Assembly (NCBI RefSeq): GCF_000426765.1
Contig: NZ_AUFZ01000006.1
Span: 1-62,897, forward strand
Source: Vibrio litoralis DSM 17657
GTDB lineage: Bacteria; Pseudomonadota; Gammaproteobacteria; Enterobacterales; Vibrionaceae
Reading direction: 5' to 3'
DNA: 62,897 bases
The notes beneath the pieces were generated by a model. The model made no database searches and was not told where the DNA came from. It worked only from the letters and a program-made list of their open reading frames with translations. Every line of letters begins with the position of its first letter. Within the stretch, counting starts at the first letter, position 1. The position numbers and the translations under genes were made by a program. Shown here in pieces: positions 1-7,989 of this stretch.

Positions 1-484
1 TGCCATTGGCTTTCAATTTACCAAGTAGTGTGAATAACTGCTCACGACCTTGCTCAGTCAAAATAGCTAATGTGATACCACTTAAATAAACCGCATCGAA
101 GGTTGATAATGTTTCGATCAGTTGAGCGCTTTCCGCTTGATCAAACATATATTTCGCAGCGGCATCATTACGCCAGTAGTAGAAGCTACGCTCACCAGTG
201 TCATCGGTTTCGATGTAATACATACCTGGTTGCTTGTTTTCAAAACGAAGGATGTGTTGAGTATCAATCGCTTCTTTTGACCAGCTATCAATCATGTTTT
301 GGCTAAAGCCTTCACGACCAAGTGCGGTAATGTAGCTTGTTTTAATAGCAGTATGTTTGGTTAGGCGAGCAAGATACAACGCAGTATTAAGCGTATCACC
401 ACCAAATTTTTGCGTTAGGAATTCGCCTGATTTTTGCAGTTCAATCATACATTCGCCAATGACTGCAATATTGAAATTTTTCAT
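1..484 (-). CDS. kdgK: 2-keto-3-deoxygluconate kinase, 3' part beyond window edge
   Basis: About 161 N-terminal residues of a PfkB-family sugar kinase are present; the rest lies left of the window. The start ATG is at 484-482, and the protein opens MKNFNIAVIGECMIEL, followed by a GGDTLNTALYLARL stretch typical of the PfkB substrate/lid region and of KdgK proteins. KdgK phosphorylates 2-keto-3-deoxy-D-gluconate to the 6-phosphate in the cytoplasm. It follows dgoA by 24 bp on the same strand and is the last visible gene of the leftward operon, so it fits as the kinase that feeds the aldolase. The call rests on N-terminal similarity and context. Other PfkB kinases such as fructokinase are less likely beside a KDPG-type aldolase. 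Confidence 0.85.
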   Translation of the reverse strand, partial: MKNFNIAVIGECMIELQKSGEFLTQKFGGDTLNTALYLARLTKHTAIKTSYITALGREGFSQNMIDSWSKEAIDTQHILRFENKQPGMYYIETDDTGERSFYYWRNDAAAKYMFDQAESAQLIETLSTFDAVYLSGITLAILTEQGREQLFTLLGKLKANG

Positions 485-508
485 TGCATTTCCAACATTA
501 GATATTAT

Positions 509-1141
509 TTATAGCGAGCCTTTAAATACCGACACAAAATCTTTCGCTTTCACGACGATTTCTTCATCGGACATCGTCGGTTTATAAAGTGCCGAGCCCA
601 AACCAAATCCAACCGCACCTGCTTCCATAAATGGGCGCATACTTTCTTCTGTCGCATCAATCCCACCAACTGGCATACAAGGTGTTTCTTTAGGTAAAAC
701 AGATAGTAATGCTTTAAAGCCATCCAAACCTAAGGCTGAAACTGGGAATAATTTTAAACCTGTTGCACCAGCGGCTAAGGCATTAAAGGCCTCGGTTGGC
801 GTAACAACACCGGGGAATACCGCACAACCCGCTGCTCGACCGATTTTGATAACATCAGCATTCATGTTAGGCGTAACCACTAAGTTAGCACCAGTGGCTA
901 CCACAGCTCGTGCTTGCTCTTCGGTAGTTACCGTTCCCGCTCCAACCATCATTTCATTAAGATCAAAATGCTCAACTAAGCGTCGAATACTTTCCAATGC
1001 ATCAGGGCTATTTAGCGGCACCTCAATCATAGTAAAACCTTGATCTTTCAACAGGGTCGCTATACGGATAATGTCATTAGGCTCAATGCCTCTTAAGATA
1101 GCAATTAAGGGTAAGTGCTTAGATAAATCAAACTGTTTCAT
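509..1141 (-). CDS. dgoA: 2-dehydro-3-deoxy-6-phosphogalactonate/gluconate aldolase (KDPG aldolase family)
   Basis: A 210-residue class I aldolase of the KDPG/KDPGal family. It opens with LPLIAILRGIEP, and has Glu40 in MIEVPLNSP, the VGAGTV and VTPN motifs, and the Schiff-base lysine at about residue 130 in GLKLFPVS. The length matches E. coli DgoA (about 205). It cleaves 2-keto-3-deoxy-6-phospho sugar acids to pyruvate and glyceraldehyde 3-phosphate. Enzymes of this type often accept both the gluco and galacto substrates, which suits its position between a DgoK-type and a KdgK-type kinase. Its start overlaps the end of dgoK by 14 bp, implying translational coupling. It looks closer to DgoA than to Eda. 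Confidence 0.9.
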   Translation of the reverse strand: MKQFDLSKHLPLIAILRGIEPNDIIRIATLLKDQGFTMIEVPLNSPDALESIRRLVEHFDLNEMMVGAGTVTTEEQARAVVATGANLVVTPNMNADVIKIGRAAGCAVFPGVVTPTEAFNALAAGATGLKLFPVSALGLDGFKALLSVLPKETPCMPVGGIDATEESMRPFMEAGAVGFGLGSALYKPTMSDEEIVVKAKDFVSVFKGSL

Positions 1142-2027
1142 TAATACTTTCCTTTATCATTTGAATACCTGAGATAAAACAGCTATCTCCATCGAATATT
1201 TGCGCATCAATGCCTAATAATTGACAAGCACTTAAGTAACGCTTCGCCAACGCTTCGCCCCCAACGATATAAACACGCTCTTTTACTTGTGATAACTCAT
1301 GGCCGATAAGTAGCCCAGAAACAAAGCTATGTACATGAGAAGGAGAAATATTCTTAAACAACAAGTTAGTACGCGCAGAAAATAGTTGAGTTAATAAAGA
1401 GCGATCTTGCTGAGCTTGAAAAACACCTCTTTCAAAGGTTTCTCTATCTTCTACCTGCTCAGGCAAGCCTTTGCCTAAAATCGAATGATTAACGAGTAAA
1501 GAAAAAACCTCACCTGTCATATAGGTTGAAAATTGACTGATGTGTTTTTGAGTAACAGCGACGTGCTTACTATGAGTACCCGGCAATAGCGCGCAAAAGT
1601 CACCATTCGCACATAGACCTTGCAGACCTAAAACCTGAACTTCTTCACCTCGCATTACATCGGTAATTCCCGGTGGTTCGAGATGACTCACCCCAGGAAC
1701 AATATAAGCAGGCGCTCCCCAAGGAAGTGCAAAGTGATGAATTTTTGCAGCCAGTGATAAGATAGACGCCTGAGTTTCTACATACCCTGCATCAAGCCAA
1801 CCATTAGCTGAGCCTACCATTCCAGCCATAAAGATAGGATGTTGCTGATAGTCAGTTAACCAATTAGATAAAGTATCAGCAAGAACATGAGAGAATTGGC
1901 CATCAGCCACACTCAATAAACCCATCTTGCGTTCTATTTTATCGATGCACTGGCCAGAGCCGTCTATCGCAAAAGCGCGGAAATTGGTGGTACCCCAATC
2001 AATGATTAAATATTCAATTTGACTCAT
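1128..2027 (-). CDS. dgoK: 2-dehydro-3-deoxygalactonokinase
   Basis: A 299-residue protein of the DgoK family (E. coli about 292). The N-terminal phosphate-binding loop IDWGTTNFRAF is typical of this ASKHA-fold kinase, and LLPGTHSKHV and the C-terminal IVGGEALAKRY are further family motifs. DgoK phosphorylates 2-keto-3-deoxygalactonate in the De Ley-Doudoroff pathway. The ATG at 2027 is preceded by AAGG with proper spacing. It lies between the symporter and dgoA in the leftward operon. Odd point: a second, unrelated keto-deoxy-sugar kinase (KdgK) is encoded two genes downstream. The cluster may therefore handle both C4 epimers, or DgoK may work on a different substrate here. Confidence 0.9.
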   Translation of the reverse strand: MSQIEYLIIDWGTTNFRAFAIDGSGQCIDKIERKMGLLSVADGQFSHVLADTLSNWLTDYQQHPIFMAGMVGSANGWLDAGYVETQASILSLAAKIHHFALPWGAPAYIVPGVSHLEPPGITDVMRGEEVQVLGLQGLCANGDFCALLPGTHSKHVAVTQKHISQFSTYMTGEVFSLLVNHSILGKGLPEQVEDRETFERGVFQAQQDRSLLTQLFSARTNLLFKNISPSHVHSFVSGLLIGHELSQVKERVYIVGGEALAKRYLSACQLLGIDAQIFDGDSCFISGIQMIKESINETV

Positions 2028-2052
2028 ATAATAACCTTAAAAGGCCACGACT

Positions 2053-2076
2053 ATACCTTTCGTACTTGAAGGGTAT
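2053..2076. repeat. Short palindrome with CAAGTACGAA core
   Basis: ATACC(T)TTC and GAA(G)GGTAT arms surround GTACTT. The reverse complement carries CAAGTACGAA, the same core as the palindrome at 46813-46833 beside hemE. It lies in the 69-bp gap between the symporter gene and dgoK and can fold into a hairpin in the operon mRNA. The function is unknown. Confidence 0.5.
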
Positions 2077-2096
2077 GTGTGGCCTAAATAATATCG

Positions 2097-3584
2097 TTAC
2101 GCTTGTTTAGTCGATAACTCAGCCTCAGTTGTTGAGTCTGACTCCATTGCTCGGCGCTGTTCGTTAATAATCGCCAACGCTTCTTCATCAGAAACCGTAT
2201 TTGCCGGCGTTAGTAACGTCACAATCACACCACCAATCAAAGCTGCAATCACAGAAGGAATTGATGGGTTCCCCCAGTAAGTATTCCAGTCAGCATGTAG
2301 CATTACAGAAATTGAACCTACCGATGCACACAATAATGTCGCTAACGCACCCTGCCAGTTATAACGTTTCCAAAATTTACCTAGAAGGCCAACCACACAC
2401 ATACCCGACATTACAGTCGCAATCATCTTAGTGATATAGCTGATAATGTCATTCGATGTTAAAGCAAACAGCAAAGCAATACCGATTACCGCAATCAGAG
2501 CAAAACGAGAGTACTTAACTGCTTTATCTTTTGGTGGGACTTTACCTGTCACCATGCTCCAAACATCACATAATAAAATTGATACACCAGCAATCGCATC
2601 AGAACTTGCACTCGACATGGTTGCTGATAGACCTGCAATCAAAACAATCAGTGCAATACCTGCCGGTAAAACCGTTGCTGCTAAAAATGGGAAAGCAAAG
2701 TTACTGTTTTCTAGATCAGGGTTAATCACATGTGCCGCCATACCAATAATGGCAGGAACAATTGAAAACAATAAATATAATCCACCAGATAAGATGAAGG
2801 ATTTTTTAACCGTAGACACATCTTTACCTGAGTATATACGCTGGCGATAAGATGGCGTTGCCAACACACCGACAGCAACAACAAATGCAAGGGATAACGC
2901 AGGAAGTAGACCTAACTTATCAATAGCCAAGAAACTCACAGAAGCCGAGTCCATACCATTATAAAGGTTCTCAAGACCACCAATATGATCAACGGCAAAT
3001 ACTGCCATCAAAATAAAACCAAAAAATAAAATTAATGCTTGGATGGTATCAGTCCAAACAACTGCGGTATAACCACCGATCACAACATAAATCGCAAATG
3101 CTACTGCAATTAAAATTTTTGCCGTATTTAAATCAATATCCGCAATCCAAGCTAAATATAGACCACCACCTAAAATATGTGCACCAAGCCAGCCAATAGA
3201 GGCAATAAAGATCAATACACCTACAATATTTTTAACTAACTTATTACCACCAACATAATAAGAAAGCTCTTCACTCATTGTCATAAACTTAAGTTTACGC
3301 ACTGGAGCAAAAATAAAGGCTAGTAACAAAATACCGATTGCACCACCCACTCCATATAGAGCACCAGCCCAACCATTAGAGTAACCAAAGCCTACCGCCC
3401 CCATACTAGAACCGGTGCCTACCATAGTTGCAACAGTTGTACCTAATACCAAGAATAACGGTAACCCTCGACCACCAAGTAAAAAATCCTCGCCTGTTTT
3501 TTGTTTTCGAGAGACAAACCAGCCCAACCAAATACAAAAAACCACATATAAGCCAAACCCAGAAAGAAACAGTGTACTATGCAT
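2097..3584 (-). CDS. Sodium/solute symporter (SSS/SLC5 family), putative amino-sugar-acid transporter
   Basis: A 495-residue inner-membrane protein with about 13 hydrophobic segments and the SSS hallmarks: GRGLPLFLVLGTTVATMVG near the N terminus, a GGYTAVVWTDTIQ loop and SATMSSASSDAIAGVS. This family couples inward Na+ flow to solute uptake. The gene starts at an ATG with an AAGGG Shine-Dalgarno sequence and lies between ridA and dgoK. The transported solute is not readable from sequence. The neighbours point to a sugar acid, most likely N-acetyl-D-glucosaminate or D-glucosaminate (inference). A hairpin terminator between ridA and this gene may lower its expression or mark a second promoter. 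Confidence 0.85.
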   Translation of the reverse strand: MHSTLFLSGFGLYVVFCIWLGWFVSRKQKTGEDFLLGGRGLPLFLVLGTTVATMVGTGSSMGAVGFGYSNGWAGALYGVGGAIGILLLAFIFAPVRKLKFMTMSEELSYYVGGNKLVKNIVGVLIFIASIGWLGAHILGGGLYLAWIADIDLNTAKILIAVAFAIYVVIGGYTAVVWTDTIQALILFFGFILMAVFAVDHIGGLENLYNGMDSASVSFLAIDKLGLLPALSLAFVVAVGVLATPSYRQRIYSGKDVSTVKKSFILSGGLYLLFSIVPAIIGMAAHVINPDLENSNFAFPFLAATVLPAGIALIVLIAGLSATMSSASSDAIAGVSILLCDVWSMVTGKVPPKDKAVKYSRFALIAVIGIALLFALTSNDIISYITKMIATVMSGMCVVGLLGKFWKRYNWQGALATLLCASVGSISVMLHADWNTYWGNPSIPSVIAALIGGVIVTLLTPANTVSDEEALAIINEQRRAMESDSTTEAELSTKQA

Positions 3585-3667
3585 ATTAATCCCTTATTTT
3601 ATATTTCACGCTAATGACGTTATATTTTTATTTTATTTAGATAAAAACTTCAGGGTGCAGAAAACTA

Positions 3668-3688
3668 AAGGCTCACAGCATGAGCCTT
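3668..3688 (-). terminator. Hairpin terminator/attenuator between ridA and the symporter gene
   Basis: AAGGCTCA and TGAGCCTT form a perfect 8-bp stem with a 5-nt loop. On the minus strand it is followed by TTTAGTTTTC, a moderate U tract. It would stop or attenuate transcripts coming from ridA before the symporter-dgoK-dgoA-kdgK genes. The 196-bp gap also leaves room for an internal promoter. Confidence 0.6.
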
Positions 3689-3780
3689 GATTTTATTATT
3701 TAAATTTAATAATTGAGAATTATAAAGCCATTCATCTAAATTGAACCTTTGGCGTTATAAAACCATTTGGATTTATAAAA

Positions 3781-4167
3781 TTATTGTGCTTTATAACAAG
3801 TCAAATCAACTTCAACTTTCACATCAACGACAAGATCAGCCACCATACAAATACGTGCAGGTGGGTGTTCAGCAAAATATTCTTTAAATACTTTGTTAAA
3901 AGATTGGAAATAACGAGAGTCTGTTAATACCACTTTCATATGAACAATATCTTCTTTGTTATAACCTGCATTATGCATAATGGCTAAACAGTTATCGATC
4001 GCCAGTTTAGATTGCTCAATAATGCCACCTTCAACCACTTCGCCATCTGTCATTGGCGTTTGACCTGAAACATATAACCAACCACCGGCTTCTACTGCGT
4101 TAGAGAATGGTAAGTGTTGACCACCTGTTCCTGATTTACCTTCTGGGCCAAAACGTTTAATTGACAT
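3781..4167 (-). CDS. RidA family enamine/imine deaminase
   Basis: A 128-residue RidA/YjgF/YER057c-family protein. It shows the family pattern of GGWLYVSGQTPMTDG near residue 30 and a conserved arginine in PARICMVADL near residue 104, which in RidA binds the substrate carboxylate. RidA proteins hydrolyse reactive 2-aminoacrylate-type enamines/imines released by PLP enzymes. It is 22 bp downstream of the deacylase gene and near a PLP dehydratase gene, so it probably helps complete deamination of the keto-deoxy acid precursor. Start ATG has AAGG 7-8 nt upstream. The name ridA is usually kept for the housekeeping copy, so no symbol is given. Confidence 0.88.
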   Translation of the reverse strand: MSIKRFGPEGKSGTGGQHLPFSNAVEAGGWLYVSGQTPMTDGEVVEGGIIEQSKLAIDNCLAIMHNAGYNKEDIVHMKVVLTDSRYFQSFNKVFKEYFAEHPPARICMVADLVVDVKVEVDLTCYKAQ

Positions 4168-4189
4168 AACAATTACCTTTATTGTGTTT

Positions 4190-5626
4190 TTAAAATGAAG
4201 CGCGACGAATAAATTGTCCGTAACGCTGTGATTGAATATTTTTGTTTTGGTAAGCTAAGCCACCATTAACAAAAACACTATAAATACCTTCTGCTTTTCT
4301 TTTAGGTTCAGAAAAAGTTGCCACATCTTTAATTGTATTAGCATCAAATAAAACAATATCAGCAAATGCTCCAGCTTTAATGACACCTCGATTTAATAAA
4401 TTAAAGCGTTGTGCAGATTTACCCGTCATTTTATGAACCGCTTCTTCTAAAGAAAATAATTGCTTTTCTCTTGAGTAAAAACCTAATACTCGAGGGAAAG
4501 CGCCCCATAAACGAGGGTGTGGATGTGGATCATTAGGTAAACCATCTGAACCAATAACCGAATGTTTAGATTGTAGAACTCGCTCAACGTCTTCAGCGCA
4601 CATATTGTGATAAACCGCACCAGCTGGCTGTAGCATTTTTGCTGCTTCTAACAATGTTTGGTTCGTTTCATCCGCGATTTGCTGCAATGTTTTTTGAGCA
4701 TGTTCTGGACAAGATTCTGACCAAGTAATAAAAATCTCAAACTCATCGGTAACTTGCTTTAAATCTAAAGTCGAAGAGCTCGCTGAATAAGGGTAGCAAT
4801 CACAACCTACGGTTTGCTCTTTCGATGTCTCATCAAGCAATTGCAATGTTTCGGTTGTTCTACCCCAGTTACCCGCGCCTGCACATTTTAAATGTGAAAT
4901 CACAACGGGAACTTTATTAATACGCCCCACTTTAAAAGCCTCTTCCATTGCATCAAGAATGGGTTCAAACTCCGAGCGCATGTGAGTAGTATAAATCGCG
5001 CTCTGGTTTGTTAATTCAGCAGCCAGTTGCTCCACCTCATCCGAAGAAGAATCAAATGCGGAAGCGTAAGCGAGTCCAGTACTTAAACCCAATGCCCCTT
5101 CTTTTAAAGCTTGCTTAAGTTGTTCGCGCATTCCTGCAATTTCTTGTGGGTTAGCCGGACGATATAAATCATCCATCACATTATTGCGTAATGTTGTGTG
5201 ACCAACTAACGCAGCCACATTTACCGCAGGCTGTGCTTGTTCAACCGCTTGAGCATAATCTTGAAAAGTTGGGTATTTAAAATCTTCTTTATTCCCCAAT
5301 AAATTCATTGGATCTGGCGGCACATCTTGCAACATTGCAGGGGTGGCACTAATGCCACAATTGCCAACAATAACCGTGGTAATACCTTGAGTGATTTTAG
5401 GCTCACACTCAGGCTCACGAATCACATTGGTATCATCATGGGTATGCACATCAATAAAACCTGGTGCTGCTGTTAAACCGTCCCCATCAATGAGTACCGC
5501 GTTTTCATTTTGTAAATCTTGACCAACTCGCGTAATTTTATCTTCAACAATTTCAATATCAGAAAAAAACCTTGGCTTTGAAGTGCCATCTACAATCGAT
5601 ACATTCTTGATTAAATACGTCGTCAT
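4190..5626 (-). CDS. N-acyl-D-amino acid deacylase (D-aminoacylase family), putative N-acetyl-D-glucosaminate deacetylase
   Basis: A 478-residue amidohydrolase of the D-aminoacylase family. All expected metal ligands are visible: the HTH pair at His61/His63, Cys90 in GNCGIS, His215 in TTHMRSE, His245 in ISHLK and Asp361 in GSDGLPND. The family removes acyl groups from N-acyl-D-amino acids. With a keto-deoxy acid kinase/aldolase set and a D-amino-acid dehydratase around it, the likely substrate is an N-acetylated D-amino sugar acid such as N-acetyl-D-glucosaminate, giving D-glucosaminate plus acetate (inference). It is cytoplasmic, with no signal peptide. It lies 17 bp after rpiR and 22 bp before ridA, the core of the operon. 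Confidence 0.85.
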   Translation of the reverse strand: MTTYLIKNVSIVDGTSKPRFFSDIEIVEDKITRVGQDLQNENAVLIDGDGLTAAPGFIDVHTHDDTNVIREPECEPKITQGITTVIVGNCGISATPAMLQDVPPDPMNLLGNKEDFKYPTFQDYAQAVEQAQPAVNVAALVGHTTLRNNVMDDLYRPANPQEIAGMREQLKQALKEGALGLSTGLAYASAFDSSSDEVEQLAAELTNQSAIYTTHMRSEFEPILDAMEEAFKVGRINKVPVVISHLKCAGAGNWGRTTETLQLLDETSKEQTVGCDCYPYSASSSTLDLKQVTDEFEIFITWSESCPEHAQKTLQQIADETNQTLLEAAKMLQPAGAVYHNMCAEDVERVLQSKHSVIGSDGLPNDPHPHPRLWGAFPRVLGFYSREKQLFSLEEAVHKMTGKSAQRFNLLNRGVIKAGAFADIVLFDANTIKDVATFSEPKRKAEGIYSVFVNGGLAYQNKNIQSQRYGQFIRRASF

Positions 5627-5643
5627 TCCAATGCTCTTATTTT

Positions 5644-6507
5644 CTAATCACCTAGAGGTTGGCGATCCCCTCCTGATCGATGATTATCAAGGTTAATTTT
5701 GATTCGCCTTAACTTGTCTCTTGATCTTTGCTTTTGAATCACAGCTAACCGATAAGCTAAAATATCGATTGCTACCATCATGGCGTAACGAGAAGCTGAT
5801 GGCTTATAAATGTAATCCGTTTCTTCAGTTAAAATGGGTAACGTAAAATCACTAATCTCAGCTAATTCCGAATCAGGGTTGGTAATCGCTATCACCTTTG
5901 CTCCGTACTGTTTCGCAATACTCGCCGCTTCTGTGACCTCTCGAGTAAACCCTGATACCGACATCACAACAAATACATCATTCTTATCTATGGTCGATGC
6001 TACCATTCGGCTTAACAGGCCATCGTTATAAGCAGTAACCACAAAACCCAAACGAAATAATCGATATTGCAGCTCTTGTGCCATGATGGTTGAGCCACCG
6101 CCCATCCCCACACTTAACACTTGCCTTGAGCCAATGATCACGTCACAAACTTGATTTAACACGTCATCCGAAATGGCGTTGCGATTTTTATGAATCATGT
6201 TTTTGGCACTTTCATAAATACCGCCGATGCCACTTTCATCCGGCTTTTCATAAATAAAGCGCTGACCAATCGCTAATGATTTTGCGATCTTCATCTTCAG
6301 CTCACGAATATTTCGACAGCCTAGTGTTTTACTAAATCGAGTCACCGATGCTTCACTGACTTCCGCTTGAGCCGCTAACTCAGTAATGCTCGCACTAGAA
6401 GCAAACTCCAAGTCATCAATAATGGCATTAGCGACTTTTTTCTCCGTACCTTTTAATTCCGGATAAACTTCATTTATGCGCGAAACAATATCTATTTCAA
6501 TATTCAT
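5644..6507 (-). CDS. MurR/RpiR family transcriptional regulator of the cluster
   Basis: A 287-residue RpiR-type regulator. An N-terminal helix-turn-helix (roughly residues 30-70, AEVSEASVTRFSKTLGC) is followed by a SIS sugar-phosphate-binding domain (roughly 115-250; GMGGGSTIMAQELQ, VMSVSGFTREV). The ATG at 6507 has GGAA 6-7 nt upstream and is preferred over the in-frame TTG at 6519. The SIS domain suggests that a phosphorylated intermediate, such as KDPG or a related sugar-acid phosphate, is the effector. It heads the leftward operon and faces the dehydratase gene across a short divergent promoter region, so it probably controls both directions. Whether it represses or activates cannot be read. 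Confidence 0.88.
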   Translation of the reverse strand: MNIEIDIVSRINEVYPELKGTEKKVANAIIDDLEFASSASITELAAQAEVSEASVTRFSKTLGCRNIRELKMKIAKSLAIGQRFIYEKPDESGIGGIYESAKNMIHKNRNAISDDVLNQVCDVIIGSRQVLSVGMGGGSTIMAQELQYRLFRLGFVVTAYNDGLLSRMVASTIDKNDVFVVMSVSGFTREVTEAASIAKQYGAKVIAITNPDSELAEISDFTLPILTEETDYIYKPSASRYAMMVAIDILAYRLAVIQKQRSRDKLRRIKINLDNHRSGGDRQPLGD

Positions 6508-6524
6508 ATTGAGTTCCAAATTAT

Positions 6525-6538
6525 GGGATCAGTATCCC
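6525..6538. promoter_or_regulatory. GGGAT-N4-ATCCC palindrome, candidate RpiR operator
   Basis: A perfect inverted repeat GGGATCAGTATCCC lies just upstream of the rpiR start in the AT-rich divergent region 6508-6682. It is the only strong GC palindrome there, so it is a reasonable operator candidate for the cluster regulator. A second weaker dyad, TGAGATAAAACTCA, lies about 25 bp further on. Inference only. Confidence 0.4.
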
Positions 6539-6682
6539 TTTACTTTAAGTCTAATTCTGTGAGATAAAACTCATTAACCAAAACAATTTATGAAAATTTC
6601 AAACAGAAAAAATGAAAAAACAAAAATTAAAACCTTAAATACAACAGCTTAACCAATGATTGGAATAATAGGAAATAAAATA

Positions 6683-7945
6683 ATGCACCACAAAAATGAA
6701 AATAACAATCATAGTGAATTTTTAAAAACCCAAAAAGGTATGCCTGCGATCCAACAAAACAGTGGTCGCTATAACTTGATAAATGAAGAAGTTAGCTTAC
6801 CTTGTGCAACCTTAAAAATGAGTGCAGTCGACAATAACATTGCCTGGATGAAACACTTCGCGGAGCTCTTTAATGTTCAGCTAGCACCTCATGGTAAAAC
6901 CAGCTTAACGCCAGCCATCATCAGCAAGCAACTCGCTGCGGGAGCATGGGGGATGACCATGGCAACCATTCAACAAGCCTTTGTTGCCTATCAATGCGGT
7001 GCGAGAAATGTCATTTTAGCCAATCAATTAATCGGTAAATCAAATTTTGAACTGGCTCATCAACTCATCACACAAAGCGACTGCCAACTTTATGTCTGTG
7101 TTGATTCATTAAAAAATGCTCAAGCGCTGGCCGATTTTTTTGCAGATAAGAAAAGCACTCTTAATGTATTGATTGAATTTGGAGTCGAAGGCGGCCGTTG
7201 CGGAGTCCGAACAGCAGAACAAGCAATGGAACTAGCCACCTTCATCAAAAACACTGATTCCCTTTCTCTACAAGGCATCGAATTCTACGAAGGTGTGATT
7301 CATGGAGAAAATGAAGAACAAGAAATCCGGGACTTTTTACTCGAAGTGTCACAATTAGCCCTAGAGTTCCAGCAACAAACACTATTTGATACTAAGCAGC
7401 CAATTTTAACTGGCGCAGGCTCTGCATTTTACGATCTAGTCACTGAGATGATGGCCTGTATCCCGGATTCATTTACTAAAATCATTCGCCCTGGTTGCTA
7501 CATATCTCATGACCGTGGTATCTATCAAACTGCCCAAAATCTGGTCCGTGAACGCTTACGTCGCTCTGAAGTCTTAACCGAAGCCCTACCTGGCGATCTG
7601 GTGTCGGCTATTGAAGTATGGGCTTATGTACAATCTCGCCCAGAACCAAATAAAGTCATCGTCAATGTAGGTAAACGCGATGTGGCATTTGATGCTGATT
7701 TGCCAATGCTTGAACGAGCTTATCGCGACGGCCAATTGCTCTCCGTTGATACCTCGAACATCACAACAACGGCGGTAATGGATCAGCATATGTTCATGCA
7801 AGTGGACACTGATTGCCCATTAGAAGTGGGGGATGTACTGGTGCTCTCTACTTCCCACCCATGTATTACCTTTGATAAATGGCGCTACATTGGCCTCACT
7901 GACGACCAAGATCAGATAACAGAATGGGTTAAGACAGAGTTCTAA
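6683..7945 (+). CDS. PLP- and metal-dependent D-amino acid dehydratase (D-threonine aldolase/D-serine dehydratase fold), putative D-glucosaminate dehydratase
   Basis: A 420-residue protein with an alanine-racemase-like N-terminal PLP barrel and the D-serine-dehydratase-like C-terminal domain. The PLP lysine is Lys72 in LAPHGKTSL. The C-terminal zinc motif of this family is present as His392-Pro-Cys394, and another conserved His369 lies in MDQHMF. From memory, Pseudomonas D-glucosaminate dehydratase belongs to this fold and makes 2-keto-3-deoxygluconate plus ammonia, exactly the substrate of the neighbouring kinase. Start 6683 is chosen because AGGAA lies 9 nt upstream; an in-frame ATG at 6656 has no ribosome-binding site. 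It is transcribed away from rpiR. Alternatives are D-threonine aldolase or D-serine ammonia-lyase. Confidence 0.8.
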   Translation: MHHKNENNNHSEFLKTQKGMPAIQQNSGRYNLINEEVSLPCATLKMSAVDNNIAWMKHFAELFNVQLAPHGKTSLTPAIISKQLAAGAWGMTMATIQQAFVAYQCGARNVILANQLIGKSNFELAHQLITQSDCQLYVCVDSLKNAQALADFFADKKSTLNVLIEFGVEGGRCGVRTAEQAMELATFIKNTDSLSLQGIEFYEGVIHGENEEQEIRDFLLEVSQLALEFQQQTLFDTKQPILTGAGSAFYDLVTEMMACIPDSFTKIIRPGCYISHDRGIYQTAQNLVRERLRRSEVLTEALPGDLVSAIEVWAYVQSRPEPNKVIVNVGKRDVAFDADLPMLERAYRDGQLLSVDTSNITTTAVMDQHMFMQVDTDCPLEVGDVLVLSTSHPCITFDKWRYIGLTDDQDQITEWVKTEF

Positions 7946-7955
7946 CCCGAGTTAA

Positions 7956-7987
7956 AATACCCTCGCAAAAAGTTTTGCGAGGGTATT
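7956..7987. terminator. Bidirectional terminator between convergent genes
   Basis: AATACCCTCGCAAAA pairs perfectly with TTTTGCGAGGGTATT around a 2-nt spacer. The hairpin sits between the convergent dehydratase gene and crbS and has A/T tracts in both arms, so it can act in both directions. Confidence 0.75.
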
Positions 7988-7989
7988 CA

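Noticed and set aside
2446..2850. 134-codon ORF opposite the symporter gene
   Set aside because: Lies entirely within a well-supported membrane transporter on the other strand and lacks a ribosome-binding site.
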